Shown: piece after piece, positions 19,185 through 28,800 of the stretch
Layout of the letters: each line of letters opens with the position of its first letter
Position numbering within the stretch: the first letter of the stretch is position 1
NCBI RefSeq assembly: GCF_003315035.1
Contig: NZ_QNRE01000004.1
Span: forward strand, 543,795 to 607,794
Direction: 5' to 3'
DNA from: Nocardia puris
GTDB lineage: Bacteria; Actinomycetota; Actinomycetes; Mycobacteriales; Mycobacteriaceae
DNA length: 64,000 nt
Notes under the pieces: generated by a model
Databases searched by the model: none
What the model was told of the DNA's origin: nothing
What the model saw: only the letters and a program-made list of their open reading frames with translations
Position numbers and translations under genes: made by a program

Positions 19185-22100
19185 TGCCCGACGCCGCAAC
19201 CGCTGTCTTGACAAAGCCTCCCGCCGCACCCGAGGTTCGTCCCAAGGATTTCCGCACCGCGCGAATAATCGCGCTGGTGGCCGGAACGCTGGGCGCGTTG
19301 CTGGCGCTGGCCGCGCCGTTCCTGCCGGTCAAGCAGACCACCGCGATCCTGAGCTGGCCGCAGAACGGCACGCTGGACAGCGTGCAGGCGCCGCTGATGT
19401 CGCAGGTGCCGATCGACCTGACCGCGACCATCCCGTGCGCCGCCGTGGCCGCGCTGCCCGAACAGGGCGGCATGCTGCTGGCCACCGCGCCGCCGCAGGG
19501 CGACCGGGCGGCGCTGGAGGCGCTGTTCGTGCGGGTCTCCGACAGCGCGGTCGACGTGGTGGACCGCAACGCGGTGGTGGCCTCGGCCGAGCGGTCGCGG
19601 ATGGGGGAGTGCTCGGCCATCACCATCACCTCCGACCAGAACCGCACCCACGCGGCGTTCGTCGGCCTGACGAACACGGTGGAGCGCCCGGTCGAGGGCG
19701 GCGCGCCGGGTCAGGTGGAGACCGTGCAGGTGCCGGTCGAGGGGCAGCTGCTCGGTGATCTGCGCCCGCAGGTGGTGGGCGTGTTCACCGATCTGCGCGG
19801 CGATGTCCCCGCGGACCTGGCGTTCGACATGACCGTCGACACCCGCTTCAGCTCCAGCCCCACGCTGGTCAAGCTGCTGGCGATCCTGGGCGCGGTGCTG
19901 TGCACGCTGCTGGCGCTGGGCGCGCTGGCCCGCCTCGACGGCAGTGACGGCCGCGGGCACCGTCGCTTCCTGCCCGCGAACTGGTTCAAGCCCACCGCCG
20001 CCGACGGCGCGGTGATCGGCACGCTGCTGGTGTGGCACTTCATCGGCGCCAACACCTCCGACGACGGCTACATCCTGAGCATGGTGCGCGTCGCGCCGGA
20101 AGCCGGCTACATGGCCAATTACTTCCGCTGGTACGGGGTGCCGGAGGCGCCGTTCGGCTGGTACTACTACGTGATCCAGGTGTTCGCGGAGATCTCCACC
20201 GCGAGCCCGTGGGTGCGCCTGCCCGCCCTGTGCTGCGCCATCCTGTGCTGGCTGGTGATCAGCCGCGAGGTGGTGCCCCGCCTCGGGCGCGGCGTGCGCA
20301 ACAGTCAGGTGGCGCTGTGGACCGGCGGCCTGGTGTTCCTGGCCTTCTGGCTGCCGTTCGACAACGGCCTGCGCTCCGAGCCGATCGTCGCGCTGGGCGC
20401 GCTGCTGACCTGGGTCTCGATCGAGCGGGCCATCGCCACCGGCCGCCTGCTGCCCGCCGGTATCGCGGTGCTGATCGCGGCGTTCACGCTGGCCGCCGCG
20501 CCGACCGGCCTGATGTGTGTGGCGGCGCTGCTGGCCGGCATCCGGCCGCTGGTGCGAATCGTGGTGCGCCGCCATCGCGAACACGGCACGCTGCCGCTGC
20601 TGGCGCCCATCGCCGCGGCGGGCCTGCTGGTGTTGACCGTGGTCTACAGCGACCAGACCTTCGCCGGCATCCAGGAGGCCAACCGGGTGCGCCAGGCCAC
20701 CGGACCCAACCTGGCCTGGTACGAGGACTACCTGCGCTACTACTACCTGTTCGTGGAGACGGTCGACGGTTCGCTCTCGCGCCGCTTCGCCTTCCTGGTG
20801 ATGCTGCTGTGCCTGTTCACCACCATGCTGGTGCTGCTGCGCCGCAGGCGGGTGCCCGGCATCGCGAGCGCGCCGACCTGGCGGCTCATGGGCATCGTGT
20901 TCGGCACGATCTTCTTCATGATGTTCAACCCGACCAAGTGGACCCACCACTTCGGCGCGTACGCGGGCATCGCGGGTTCGCTGGCGGCGGTGACCGCGGT
21001 CGCGGTGTCGGCGACGGCGCTGCGGGCGCGCAAGAACCGGGCCATCTTCCTGGCCGGGCTGCTGTTCGTGCTGGCGATCGCGTTCTCGGGCATCAACGGC
21101 TACTGGTACGTGTCGAGTTTCGGGGTGCCGTGGTTCGACAAGCGGATCTCGCTGTCGGGCTACCAGTCCAACACGCTCATGCTGATCCTGTTCGGCGTCG
21201 CGCTGGCGCTGGTCGCCTGGTTCACCCTGCGCGAGGAGTACATCAAGCCGCAACCGTCCGCGAAGACGGCGCGCGGCAGGCGGATTCGCAAGTTCGCCGC
21301 CATCCCGCTGACGATCGTCGCGGCGGGCATGGTGCTGCTCGAGGTCGCCTCGCTGGCCAAGGGCGCGTACTCGCAGTACCCGGCCTACTCGCTGGGACGG
21401 TCCAATATCGAGGCGCTCGGCGGCAAGACCTGCGGCTTGGCCGGCGACATCCTGGTGGAGCCCGACCCCAACGGCGGCAGGCTGAATCCGATCATCGACC
21501 CGGCCGCGCCGCCGGCCAACGGCGATCCGCTGGCGGGCGCGAACCCGGTCGGCTTCGACCCCAACGGGGTGCCCGACGACCTGTCCGCCGACGCCGTCGA
21601 GGTGAAGCCGGGCACCGGCAACACCTCCACCCAGTCGGTGGGCGCGGCGTTCGCCGAGGGCGAGAGCGCGGGCACCGGCGGCGGCCAGGGTGAGCGCGGC
21701 GTGAACGGCTCCACGGTCGCGCTGCCGTTCGGCCTGGACCCGGCCACCACCCCGATCATGGGCAGCTACCAGGAGGGCGTGCAGCAGCCCGCGCACCTGA
21801 CCTCGAGCTGGTTCGAGCTGCCGGAGCGGTCCGAGGACCGGCCGCTGATCGTGATCACGGCGGCGGGGCGCATCATGTCCTTCACCGACACCGGCGATAT
21901 GACCTACGGCCAGTCGCTGCGGGTGGAGTACGGCAGGCGGCTGCCCGACGGCGGCGTCGAGGTGCTCGGCGAGTACCTGCCGCGCGATATCGGCCCGTTC
22001 CCGTCCTGGCGCAACCTGCGGGTGCCGCTGGACGAGATCGCCCCCGACGCCGACGCGGTGCGCGTGCTGGCCAACGACCCGATCCTGATCGGCGACCAGT

Positions 22101-22519
22101 GGCTGGCGTTCACCCCGCCGCGCATGCCGCAGCTGGTCTCGCTCAACGACTACATCGGCCGCGACCAGCCGGTGCTGCTGGACTGGGCGGTGGGCCTGCA
22201 ATTCCCGTGCCAGCGGCCGTTCAGCCACGAGAACGGCGTCGCCGAGGTGCCGAACTACCGCATCCTCCCCGACCGCCCGCTGGCCATCAGCTCCACCAAC
22301 ACCTGGCAGGCCCAGGAGTTCGGCGGCCCCCTCGGCTTCTCCCAGATGCTCGCCAAGTCCGTCACCCTCCCGACCTACATGAAGGACGACTGGGCCCGCG
22401 ACTGGGGCTCCCTGGAGCGCTACGACCGCTACTACCCCAACGCCCGCCCCGCCGACCTCACCACCGGCACCCACACCCGCAACGGGTTGTGGTCGCCCGG
22501 TGATATGCGAGTGTTCTGA
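19184..22519 (+). CDS. arabinosyltransferase Emb (EmbB/EmbC type), copy 1
   Basis: This 1111-residue GT53 membrane arabinosyltransferase adds arabinofuranose from decaprenyl-phosphoryl-arabinose to arabinan. It has an N-terminal periplasmic domain after the first membrane segment, about a dozen further hydrophobic segments, and a large C-terminal periplasmic domain from about residue 740. The catalytic Asp pair is Asp293-Asp294 in ANTSDDGYI. Met300 matches Met306 of M. tuberculosis EmbB, a residue changed in many ethambutol-resistant strains. [10 protein letters not shown] resembles EmbB/EmbC rather than EmbA. GTG 19184 is chosen from the leaderless promoter; a longer frame from 19079 reads through intergenic DNA. 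It is a single-gene unit with its own terminator. Confidence 0.93.
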   Translation: MPDAATAVLTKPPAAPEVRPKDFRTARIIALVAGTLGALLALAAPFLPVKQTTAILSWPQNGTLDSVQAPLMSQVPIDLTATIPCAAVAALPEQGGMLLATAPPQGDRAALEALFVRVSDSAVDVVDRNAVVASAERSRMGECSAITITSDQNRTHAAFVGLTNTVERPVEGGAPGQVETVQVPVEGQLLGDLRPQVVGVFTDLRGDVPADLAFDMTVDTRFSSSPTLVKLLAILGAVLCTLLALGALARLDGSDGRGHRRFLPANWFKPTAADGAVIGTLLVWHFIGANTSDDGYILSMVRVAPEAGYMANYFRWYGVPEAPFGWYYYVIQVFAEISTASPWVRLPALCCAILCWLVISREVVPRLGRGVRNSQVALWTGGLVFLAFWLPFDNGLRSEPIVALGALLTWVSIERAIATGRLLPAGIAVLIAAFTLAAAPTGLMCVAALLAGIRPLVRIVVRRHREHGTLPLLAPIAAAGLLVLTVVYSDQTFAGIQEANRVRQATGPNLAWYEDYLRYYYLFVETVDGSLSRRFAFLVMLLCLFTTMLVLLRRRRVPGIASAPTWRLMGIVFGTIFFMMFNPTKWTHHFGAYAGIAGSLAAVTAVAVSATALRARKNRAIFLAGLLFVLAIAFSGINGYWYVSSFGVPWFDKRISLSGYQSNTLMLILFGVALALVAWFTLREEYIKPQPSAKTARGRRIRKFAAIPLTIVAAGMVLLEVASLAKGAYSQYPAYSLGRSNIEALGGKTCGLAGDILVEPDPNGGRLNPIIDPAAPPANGDPLAGANPVGFDPNGVPDDLSADAVEVKPGTGNTSTQSVGAAFAEGESAGTGGGQGERGVNGSTVALPFGLDPATTPIMGSYQEGVQQPAHLTSSWFELPERSEDRPLIVITAAGRIMSFTDTGDMTYGQSLRVEYGRRLPDGGVEVLGEYLPRDIGPFPSWRNLRVPLDEIAPDADAVRVLANDPILIGDQWLAFTPPRMPQLVSLNDYIGRDQPVLLDWAVGLQFPCQRPFSHENGVAEVPNYRILPDRPLAISSTNTWQAQEFGGPLGFSQMLAKSVTLPTYMKDDWARDWGSLERYDRYYPNARPADLTTGTHTRNGLWSPGDMRVF

Positions 22520-22532
22520 GCGGTGGATGCGT

Positions 22533-22573
22533 GAAACCGCCCGGGTGGACTTCGAGTCCACCCGGGCGGTTTC
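22533..22573 (+). terminator. strong rho-independent-type terminator
   Basis: GAAACCGCCCGGGTGGAC and its complement GTCCACCCGGGCGGTTTC form a perfect 18-bp stem with a 5-nt loop, 13 bp after the emb stop. It ends in a short TTTC tract. Confidence 0.88.
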
Positions 22574-22603
22574 TGTTCACGGCCGGGTGCGTGCACGGCT
22601 CGG

Positions 22604-22894
22604 GTGCACGTTGCGTTTCACGCCAAGGTTGTCGAGCTGCCCAGGGGGTCAACGGTTTTCGTTGGCGCCGGTCTACCCGCACTTTGTCGCTACGTCGTGC
22701 TGATCGAGGACGTCGTCACGACCGGTGGTGCGGTGCGCGCCGCCGCTCGGCAATTGCGTGCGCGGGGTGCGACCGTGGACACCGTGGTGTGCGCCATCGA
22801 CCGCTCGCCCGCGAGGGAACACGCGCTGGCTGCCGGTGGTGTGACCGTCCGGCCGGTGCTGACCAAGGATCTGCTCGACCGTGTGACGGATTGA
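22604..22894 (+). pseudogene. remnant of an orotate phosphoribosyltransferase-like gene
   Basis: From about position 22685 the frame encodes the C-terminal 70 residues of a type I phosphoribosyltransferase. The PRPP-binding signature reads VVLIEDVVTTGGAV, and the tail VRPVLTKDLLD fits PyrE-type enzymes. The N-terminal 100 or so residues that such enzymes need are missing, and the bases between the emb terminator and the similarity resemble no known domain. An ATG at 22604 could still give a 96-residue product, but the catalytic Lys/Arg region would be absent. It is called a remnant because the intact enzyme is about 180 residues. Confidence 0.7.
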
Positions 22895-22970
22895 TCCTGC
22901 TCGGTCCCGTCCGCACCGCACTCGTACCCCACCGGGTGGCGGGGTAGGGGATGTGCGGTGGCAGGCGGGG

Positions 22971-23132
22971 TCAGACCTCGAGCATGCGGCGGCCGAGTTC
23001 GCGGCGCAGCACCTCTTGGGCGGGCAGGCGGTTCAGGACCCGCAGGATCGCGGGCCGGATTTCGCGCTTCTCCTCGTCGGTGAGCAGATCGACGAGATCG
23101 CGCAGATCCATGTCATCGAAGGCTCCTGTCAT
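22971..23132 (-). CDS. small acidic-basic hypothetical protein, 53 residues
   Basis: A 53-residue frame, too short for most gene lists, reads with a start MTGAFDDMDL and an end GRRMLEV. Its codons have the high third-position GC of the neighbouring genes, and the protein has regular charged helical character (DLVDLLTDEEKREIRPAI). There is no clear ribosome site before the first ATG; an in-frame ATG 7 codons later is an alternative. No family was recognised. Confidence 0.45.
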   Translation of the reverse strand: MTGAFDDMDLRDLVDLLTDEEKREIRPAILRVLNRLPAQEVLRRELGRRMLEV

Positions 23133-23382
23133 ACCCACGAGGGTACGTATCGAAACGCGATTCGTCTCGCAATCCGCGCCCCGGTCACAGATCCTTCACA
23201 CCTTCGAAACCGGCAGCGCGTCAGGACAATTCGGACGCTCTCTCGGTAACCCGCCGGTCATAGAAAACCGACCGCCCACCCTCCCGGCGGGTATTCGGAT
23301 CGGCTCCCCGGTTCGGATCGCCGAGCCCGAGTTGCACGGTTCTGCGTCACGGGATATTCGGTCAAGGACGCGAGGCGTACCC

Positions 23383-23574
23383 CTACCGCTGCGCGTCGTA
23401 GCGGGCGCGGGCGGCGAGCACTTCGCCCATGCGGGACTCGGCCCAGTCCTTCATGGTGACCAGCACCGGGTGGAGGCTGCGGCCGAGGTCGGTGAGTTCG
23501 TAGTCGACGCGGACGGGGACCTGGGGGGTGACGTGGCGGTCGATCAGGCCGTCGCGTTCGAGGGCGCGCAGGTC
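23383..23574 (-). pseudogene. HxlR-type regulator, 5' end deleted
   Basis: The last 60 or so residues of an HxlR winged-helix regulator can be read on this strand: LRALERDGLI, then VDYELTDLGRSLHPVL and a closing MKDWAESRM. The recognition-helix half of the domain is missing. The frame runs without a stop into antisense of the neighbouring oxidoreductase, which marks a fusion point at about 23560-23577. The gene therefore lacks its start and DNA-binding part. Confidence 0.75.
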
Positions 23575-24168
23575 ACCCCGATCCCCGACTCCCTCGACGA
23601 CATCGCCGCCGCCACCATCCCGCTCAACGGACTCACCGCCCTCCAAGCCCTGAACGCCCTCGACCTGCGGCCCGGCGAAACCCTCCTCGTCACCGGCGCG
23701 GCCGGCGCGGTCGGTGGCTACGCGGTCGAACTCGCTTCCGCCGCGGGCGTGCACGTCGCCGCGCTCGCCGACGCCGCCGACGAACCGCTGCTCCGCACCC
23801 TCGGCGCCGCCGAAACCCTCCCCCGCACAACCGACCTCGCGGCCACCGTCCGCACCCGCTACCCCGGCGGTGTGGACGCCGCCCTCGACGCGGCGGCACT
23901 CGGCCCCGCCAGCCTCGGCGCCGTCCGCACCCTCGGCCGCTTCGCCTCCGTCACCGCCCACACCACCCCGATCCCCTTGCGCGGCATCACGGTCACCACC
24001 GTCTTCGCCCACGCCGACCGCGCCCAACTCGAATCCCTCACGACCCGCGCCACCGCCGGCGCCCTCACCCTCCGCGTAGCCGAATCCCTCCCCCTCACCG
24101 ACTACGCCACCGCCCACCAACGCCTCACCAAAGGCGGCCTCCGCGGCCGAATCGTCCTGGTGCCGTAG
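23563..24168 (+). pseudogene. zinc-type/quinone oxidoreductase, 5' end deleted
   Basis: About 198 residues of the C-terminal half of an MDR-family NADPH oxidoreductase remain, from VTPIPDSLDD to the closing GRIVLVP. The cofactor motif LLVTGAAGAVGGYAVELA is intact, but the N-terminal GroES-like catalytic domain (about 110 residues) is absent. The frame is open leftwards only because it crosses non-homologous DNA. HxlR regulators often stand head-to-head with such oxidoreductases, so one deletion has removed both 5' ends and the shared promoter. Confidence 0.75.
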
Positions 24169-24196
24169 CCATTTCCTAGCCCGTGCCGGGTGAGCA

Positions 24197-24364
24197 CTAT
24201 TGGACGCCTCCGACAGGCTTCGGCATCGACGAGCGCACGGGCGTCAGCCGCGCCTCGGAACCGATGACCTTCGCGGCGGCGTCCAGCGCGCCGGCGGGCG
24301 GCGTCGGTGGGCACGCCGGAGCCGGGGCGGATTTTCGCTTCGCGATCAAGGGCGTGCTCACCAT
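24197..24364 (-). CDS. possible small protein, 55 residues
   Basis: A 55-residue frame begins 8 bp after the stop of the HEAT-like gene. It has high third-position GC and the sequence start MVSTPLIAKRK, followed by a Pro/Ala-rich stretch. There is no ribosome-binding sequence and no recognised family. It could be real and coupled to the upstream gene, or a chance frame. Confidence 0.28.
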   Translation of the reverse strand: MVSTPLIAKRKSAPAPACPPTPPAGALDAAAKVIGSEARLTPVRSSMPKPVGGVQ

Positions 24365-24372
24365 CGGATCGG

Positions 24373-25209
24373 TCAGGCCGGTGCGGGTTCCGGTGGGGGG
24401 AGTTTCTCCATGGCGCGCAGGGCCTGTTTGCGCACCGGTGGATGGGGATCGTCGAGGAACGGCTCGATGAGATGCCGGACATCGGGAGCCTTCATTTGCA
24501 CCAGTGCTTTTATCGCGGCCTCCCGGGTCGGTCCACCCAGATATTTCACGGCAATATCCCGGGACCGAGCGGTTTTGACTTTGCCGAGATATTCGACCAG
24601 TGGAATGGTTGGTGAACCCACCGGGAGTTCGGCCAGAAGTCCGGCGATCTGATCGAAATTTTTTCCGGTCGCGATCGTGCGTAGAGCCAAGCATGCCCAG
24701 TCCTGCGTCCGAGTCGGCAGTGGGGGTTGACGGCGCATTTGAGCGATGAGCAGGTCGATTGCTTGCTGATTGCCCCGGGCGGCGGGATCGATCAGGTTGC
24801 GAATGAGCCCGGACCGGATGATGGCGCGATGCTCGGACTCGGGGCCGGGAATCCGTTTCTCCAGATCGGCGAGCCAGTCGACGAAGATCGGAATGCCCTG
24901 CGGGATGGTGCGTGGGCCGTTGGCCAGGTCGCCCAGCGTGTAACAGGGCACACCGACGGCGGCGAGTTCTTCCATGATGCGACGATCGAACCCCCGCTGC
25001 CCGTCCACGTAGCGAACCGGAAGATCGTCCATCCACGCGGTGCCTCCGTCTTCGCTGCCGGGGGGCATTCGCAGGTATTTGATCGGCTCATGGTGGGGAT
25101 AGTCAGGAGTATCGAGCTCTTTTCGTATCAGTTGAATTTGTCCCGTGTCGATATAGCTCTGGATGGCGGGATCATTGATCACGGTTCGGTGGTCGACAAT
25201 CAGCACCAT
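24373..25209 (-). CDS. HEAT-repeat-like protein with a toxin-like N-terminal segment
   Basis: This 278-residue protein is not assigned to a family. Residues about 145-275 look like HEAT/armadillo helices (IRNLIDPAARGNQQAIDLLI, and AVKYLGGPTREAAIKALVQM). The first 40 residues (MVLIVDHRTV, then DTGQIQLIRKEL) resemble the last strand-helix unit of restriction-endonuclease-fold toxins from polymorphic secreted effectors. Codons upstream of ATG 25209, in frame, continue this resemblance (QQWARDNGYT) but contain no start before a stop. The start overlaps the lipoprotein stop by 10 nt, without a ribosome site. Base composition is visibly lower in GC than the cell-wall genes around it. Confidence 0.6.
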   Translation of the reverse strand: MVLIVDHRTVINDPAIQSYIDTGQIQLIRKELDTPDYPHHEPIKYLRMPPGSEDGGTAWMDDLPVRYVDGQRGFDRRIMEELAAVGVPCYTLGDLANGPRTIPQGIPIFVDWLADLEKRIPGPESEHRAIIRSGLIRNLIDPAARGNQQAIDLLIAQMRRQPPLPTRTQDWACLALRTIATGKNFDQIAGLLAELPVGSPTIPLVEYLGKVKTARSRDIAVKYLGGPTREAAIKALVQMKAPDVRHLIEPFLDDPHPPVRKQALRAMEKLPPPEPAPA

Positions 25210-25757
25210 AGTGTAGCCGTTGTCGCGCGCCCACTGCTGACCTGAATCGGGTACACCGATCCCGTTGATCCATAAGGGAATTCGAGATACTCATGGCGCA
25301 CTTCGAGCCCGGCGGTGCGGTAGATGCCGGATACCTTCACGCCCCCGTGATCGCAGATCTCGACGGGCTCGCTGCTCGATTCCTGCCAGCCGGGCCCGTT
25401 CGCACGCAGAGTGCGGAGCGTATCGAGCGCGGCAGCGGCGGTGTCGGTGGGAGAGAAGGCGGTGAGCGTGACAGTCGCCGTGCCCATATCGGCATCCGCT
25501 GTCGGAGGGTCGAACCTGTGCAGCACAAATCCCGGTGACGGTCCCTCCGATTGCCGCTGGGTCCAACCCGGCAACCGCGGAGCCTGAAGCGTGAAGTCCT
25601 CCGCGCCCGGCTCGCTGGTGAACATCGAATCGGCGTGCTGGCCGGTGGCACAGGCGAGGTGAGATCCGGAACCCTCACTCGGCGAGTCGGGCGTCGGACC
25701 GCCACACGCGACAAGCCACAACACCGACACGCTGATCGCGAGAGCGCGCTTCACCAT
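25200..25757 (-). CDS. LpqN/LpqT-like lipoprotein, possibly truncated
   Basis: This 185-residue predicted lipoprotein begins MVKRALAISV and has a lipobox LVAC at about residue 18. Its single domain shows the pattern of mycobacterial LpqN-type lipoproteins: an early PRLPGW segment, a middle TVTLTAFSPTD strand, and a late VYPIQV strand. The protein then stops after SSGRATTATLWC, whereas LpqN-type proteins usually continue with another helix. A GTG 15 nt upstream is an alternative start but sits too close to its purine run. The 3' end overlaps the HEAT-like gene. Confidence 0.65.
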   Translation of the reverse strand: MVKRALAISVSVLWLVACGGPTPDSPSEGSGSHLACATGQHADSMFTSEPGAEDFTLQAPRLPGWTQRQSEGPSPGFVLHRFDPPTADADMGTATVTLTAFSPTDTAAAALDTLRTLRANGPGWQESSSEPVEICDHGGVKVSGIYRTAGLEVRHEYLEFPYGSTGSVYPIQVSSGRATTATLWC

Positions 25758-25870
25758 GGATCGAGTTCTCACGACTCCACAGCCTATTCAGCAGTGGGCC
25801 GTTGCTACGGCCGGTGCACGTTCTTCGTGATCGACGTCCGAGCGGGTCGGATGTCGTGGCCCCCTCATCC

Positions 25871-28800
25871 CTACCGCACCCGGATGGGCGCATCTTCCTC
25901 TCGCCCACCGCGCGAAACCTGGTTCACCGTGATCTCGGCGGGGACCGCGGTGGGGTCGTAGGGGGTGAAGCGTTCGAGGGAGCCCCAGTCGCGGCCCCAG
26001 TCGTCGGCGAGGTAGGTAGGGACGGAGTCGGCGCGCAGGAGGAGTTCGGTCCAGCCGAGGGGGCCGCCGCCGATGTCGTCCTGCCAGGCGTTGGAGGCGT
26101 CGGAGCCGACGCGGTCGGGCAGGATGCGCCAGGCCGGGGACTCGGCGACGCCGTTGTGGTGGGAGAAGGGCCGCTGGCAGGGGAAGGCGAGGCCGACGTG
26201 CCAGTCCAGCAGCACCGGATCGGTGTGGCCCACAACGGAATCCAGCGTGGCCAGGCGGGGGAGGCGGGGTGGGGTGACGGCCAGCCACTGACGCTGGGTG
26301 ATGTCGTTGTCCACGGCCACCAACCGCACCGCGTTCACCTCGGCGGGCAGTGCGTCCAGCGGGACGCGCAGCGTGCGCCACGAGGGCGCGGGCCCGATGT
26401 CGAGCGGGTTGATCGCGCCGAGCACGTCGACCGAACCGTCGGCGGCGCGGGTGCCGTACTCGACACGCAGTTCCTGCCCGTAGGTTTCGACGCCGTCGGC
26501 ATCCACCGACTTGATGCGCCCGGCCGCCGTGATGGCCAGCACCCGGTAGGCGGGGTCGTCGCGCACGCTGTCGGCGAGGTCGAGCCGGTACCACTGGGAG
26601 GTCAGCGACGCCTGCCGCTGCTCGGACTCCTGGAAGGAGCCGAGCACGGGCGTGCGGGCCGCGTCCAGCCCGAACGGGAGCGCGACGGTACTGCCGTTGA
26701 TACCCGCCTGTTCCGTTGTGCCGCCGCCGGTTCCGGCGCCGGTGGTGTCGGTGGTCTTGTTCTCCGAGCCCTGGTTCACGGAGTTGGCTGCGCCGGTGAC
26801 GGTTTCCTCGGCGTCGGCGGTGAGGTCGGAGGCTACGCCGTTGGGGGAGAAGCCGGTCGACTCCGCGCTCAGTCCGTCGGCGGGCGCGCCGTCGTAGGGC
26901 AGCAGCAGCGAGTCGGCGGTGTCGGTCTCCACCAGTACCTCGTCGGCCAGCGCGCACGTATCCCCGGTCAGGGAGCGCAGATTCGACTTCGTGATCGAGT
27001 ACGCCGGGTACTGGGTGACGGCTCCCTTGGCGAGCGAAGCGATTTCGAACAGCACCAGCAGCGCGGCCGCGATGGTCAACGGCACCGAGGCGAGCCGGTC
27101 GAAACCGTTGGGCGCCGTGGCCTTCTCCCGCTTGTAGGGCTCGCGGAAGTGGAACCAGACGGCGAAAAGCAGTGCCACACCGGTCAATCCGAGGAACAGC
27201 GTGGACAGTCCCTTGCCCGCGACGAGCGGCGCCTTGTCCCACCACGGCACACCGTAGCTCGACACGTACCACCAGCCGTTGGACCCGGTGAACGTGATCG
27301 CCAGCAGGAACAGCACCGCCGCCGCGAACAGCGCCCGGTTGCGCGGGGAGCGGATCGCCGCGCTGCCCACCGCGACGGCGGCCAGCGCCGCCAGCGAACC
27401 CGCCAGTCCCGCGTACACGCCGAAGTGGTGGGTCCACTTGGTCGGCGTGAACATCATCAGGGCCAGCGACGCGAACACGATGCCGAGGATGCGCACCGAC
27501 GGCCCGCGCGAGGTCCCCGGAATCCGGCCCTTGCGCAGCACTTGCAGCACGCAGACCAGCAGGCACAGCAGCATCAGCAGCACGCCGAACCGCCGCGCCA
27601 GCGACCCGTCGGGGGAGAGCATGAGCAGCGAATCCCAGCGCGTGCGCTCGTCGAACCACGCCACGTTCGGCCCGACCTCGGTGCGCACCCGGGTCGCCTC
27701 CATCACCGTCGACAGCGTCTGGTCGGCGAAAACCACGATGAGCACGACGGTTCCGGCCGCCAGCCCCGGCGCGATCAGCGCCGCGTACCGGAACAGGGCC
27801 TGCCCGAACGACATTCCGCTGGTGGCCGCGCGCTTGACGATGATCTGCAAGACCGGCCGCGAGCCCGCGATGAGCGCCGCCACGCAGATCAGGCCGGTCG
27901 GCCCGGCCGCCAGCGAGAACGCGGCGATCAGCACGGCGATGGCGGCGGGCAGCAGGCGGCCGGTGGCGATGGCGCGCTCGATCGAGCACCAGGTGAGCAG
28001 CGCGCCCGCCGCGATGAGCGGTTCGGGCCGCAGGCCGTTGTCGTAGGGGAGCCAGAACGCGAGGAACACCAGACCCGCCGTCCACAGCGCCACCCGGTGG
28101 CGCCGCACGCGAGCGCCCAGGCGCGGCAACACTTCCCGGCTGATCACCAGCCAGCACACGATGCCCGCGAGCAGCGTGGGCAGCCGCATCCAGACGCTGG
28201 CGGTGGAGATCGACGTCATCCAGGCCAGCACCTCGTAGGACCAGCCGAAGGGTGCCTCCGGCACCGCGAACCAGCGGTAGTAGTTCGCCATGTACCCCGA
28301 CGGCCCCGACGCGCGCGCCATGTTCAGGATGTAGCCGTCGTCGGAGGTGTTGGCGCCGATGACGTGCCACAGCGCCAGCGTGCCGAGCACCGCGCCGTCG
28401 GCGAGGGTGAACCGCCACCAGTGCGCGGGCAGGAAGCGGCGCGCGCGCCTGCCGTCGGAGGTGTCGAGCAGGTGCAGCGCGACGAGGGCGACGATCGTGC
28501 TGAGCGCCGCCAGGATCATGGCGGCGAGTTTGATCGTGCTCGGCGTGGAGGAGAAGCGCGAGTCGATGTCGGCGCGCAGCCGCGCGCCGGTGAGCTGCGC
28601 TTCGTCCAGATCGGTGAACACGCCGACGATCTGCGGCCGGATGTCGCGGGTGACGGTGTTGCGGAACGGCGTGCCGTCCTCGCGGTTCACGCCCGTGAAC
28701 TCGACGGTCGTCGCGGCGGCGTCGGCCACGATCTCGACGGTCGAGCACCCGCCGATCTCCTCGACCGGAGCCGACAGCATCGGCACGTCGCGTTCGATGA

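Noticed and set aside
19169..22561. Very long minus-strand ORF opposite the first emb gene
   Set aside because: It is a high-GC antisense shadow: rich in Arg, Gly, Ala, His and Gln, without domain features, while the plus strand encodes a clear Emb protein.
22951..24168. 405-residue ORF read as one intact dehydrogenase
   Set aside because: Only the last 198 residues match an oxidoreductase; the first half crosses a small minus-strand gene, intergenic DNA and the HxlR relic.
24373..25209. Calling the HEAT-like protein an established toxin
   Set aside because: The resemblance covers only about 50 residues, part of them upstream of the start codon, and no catalytic motif can be assigned.
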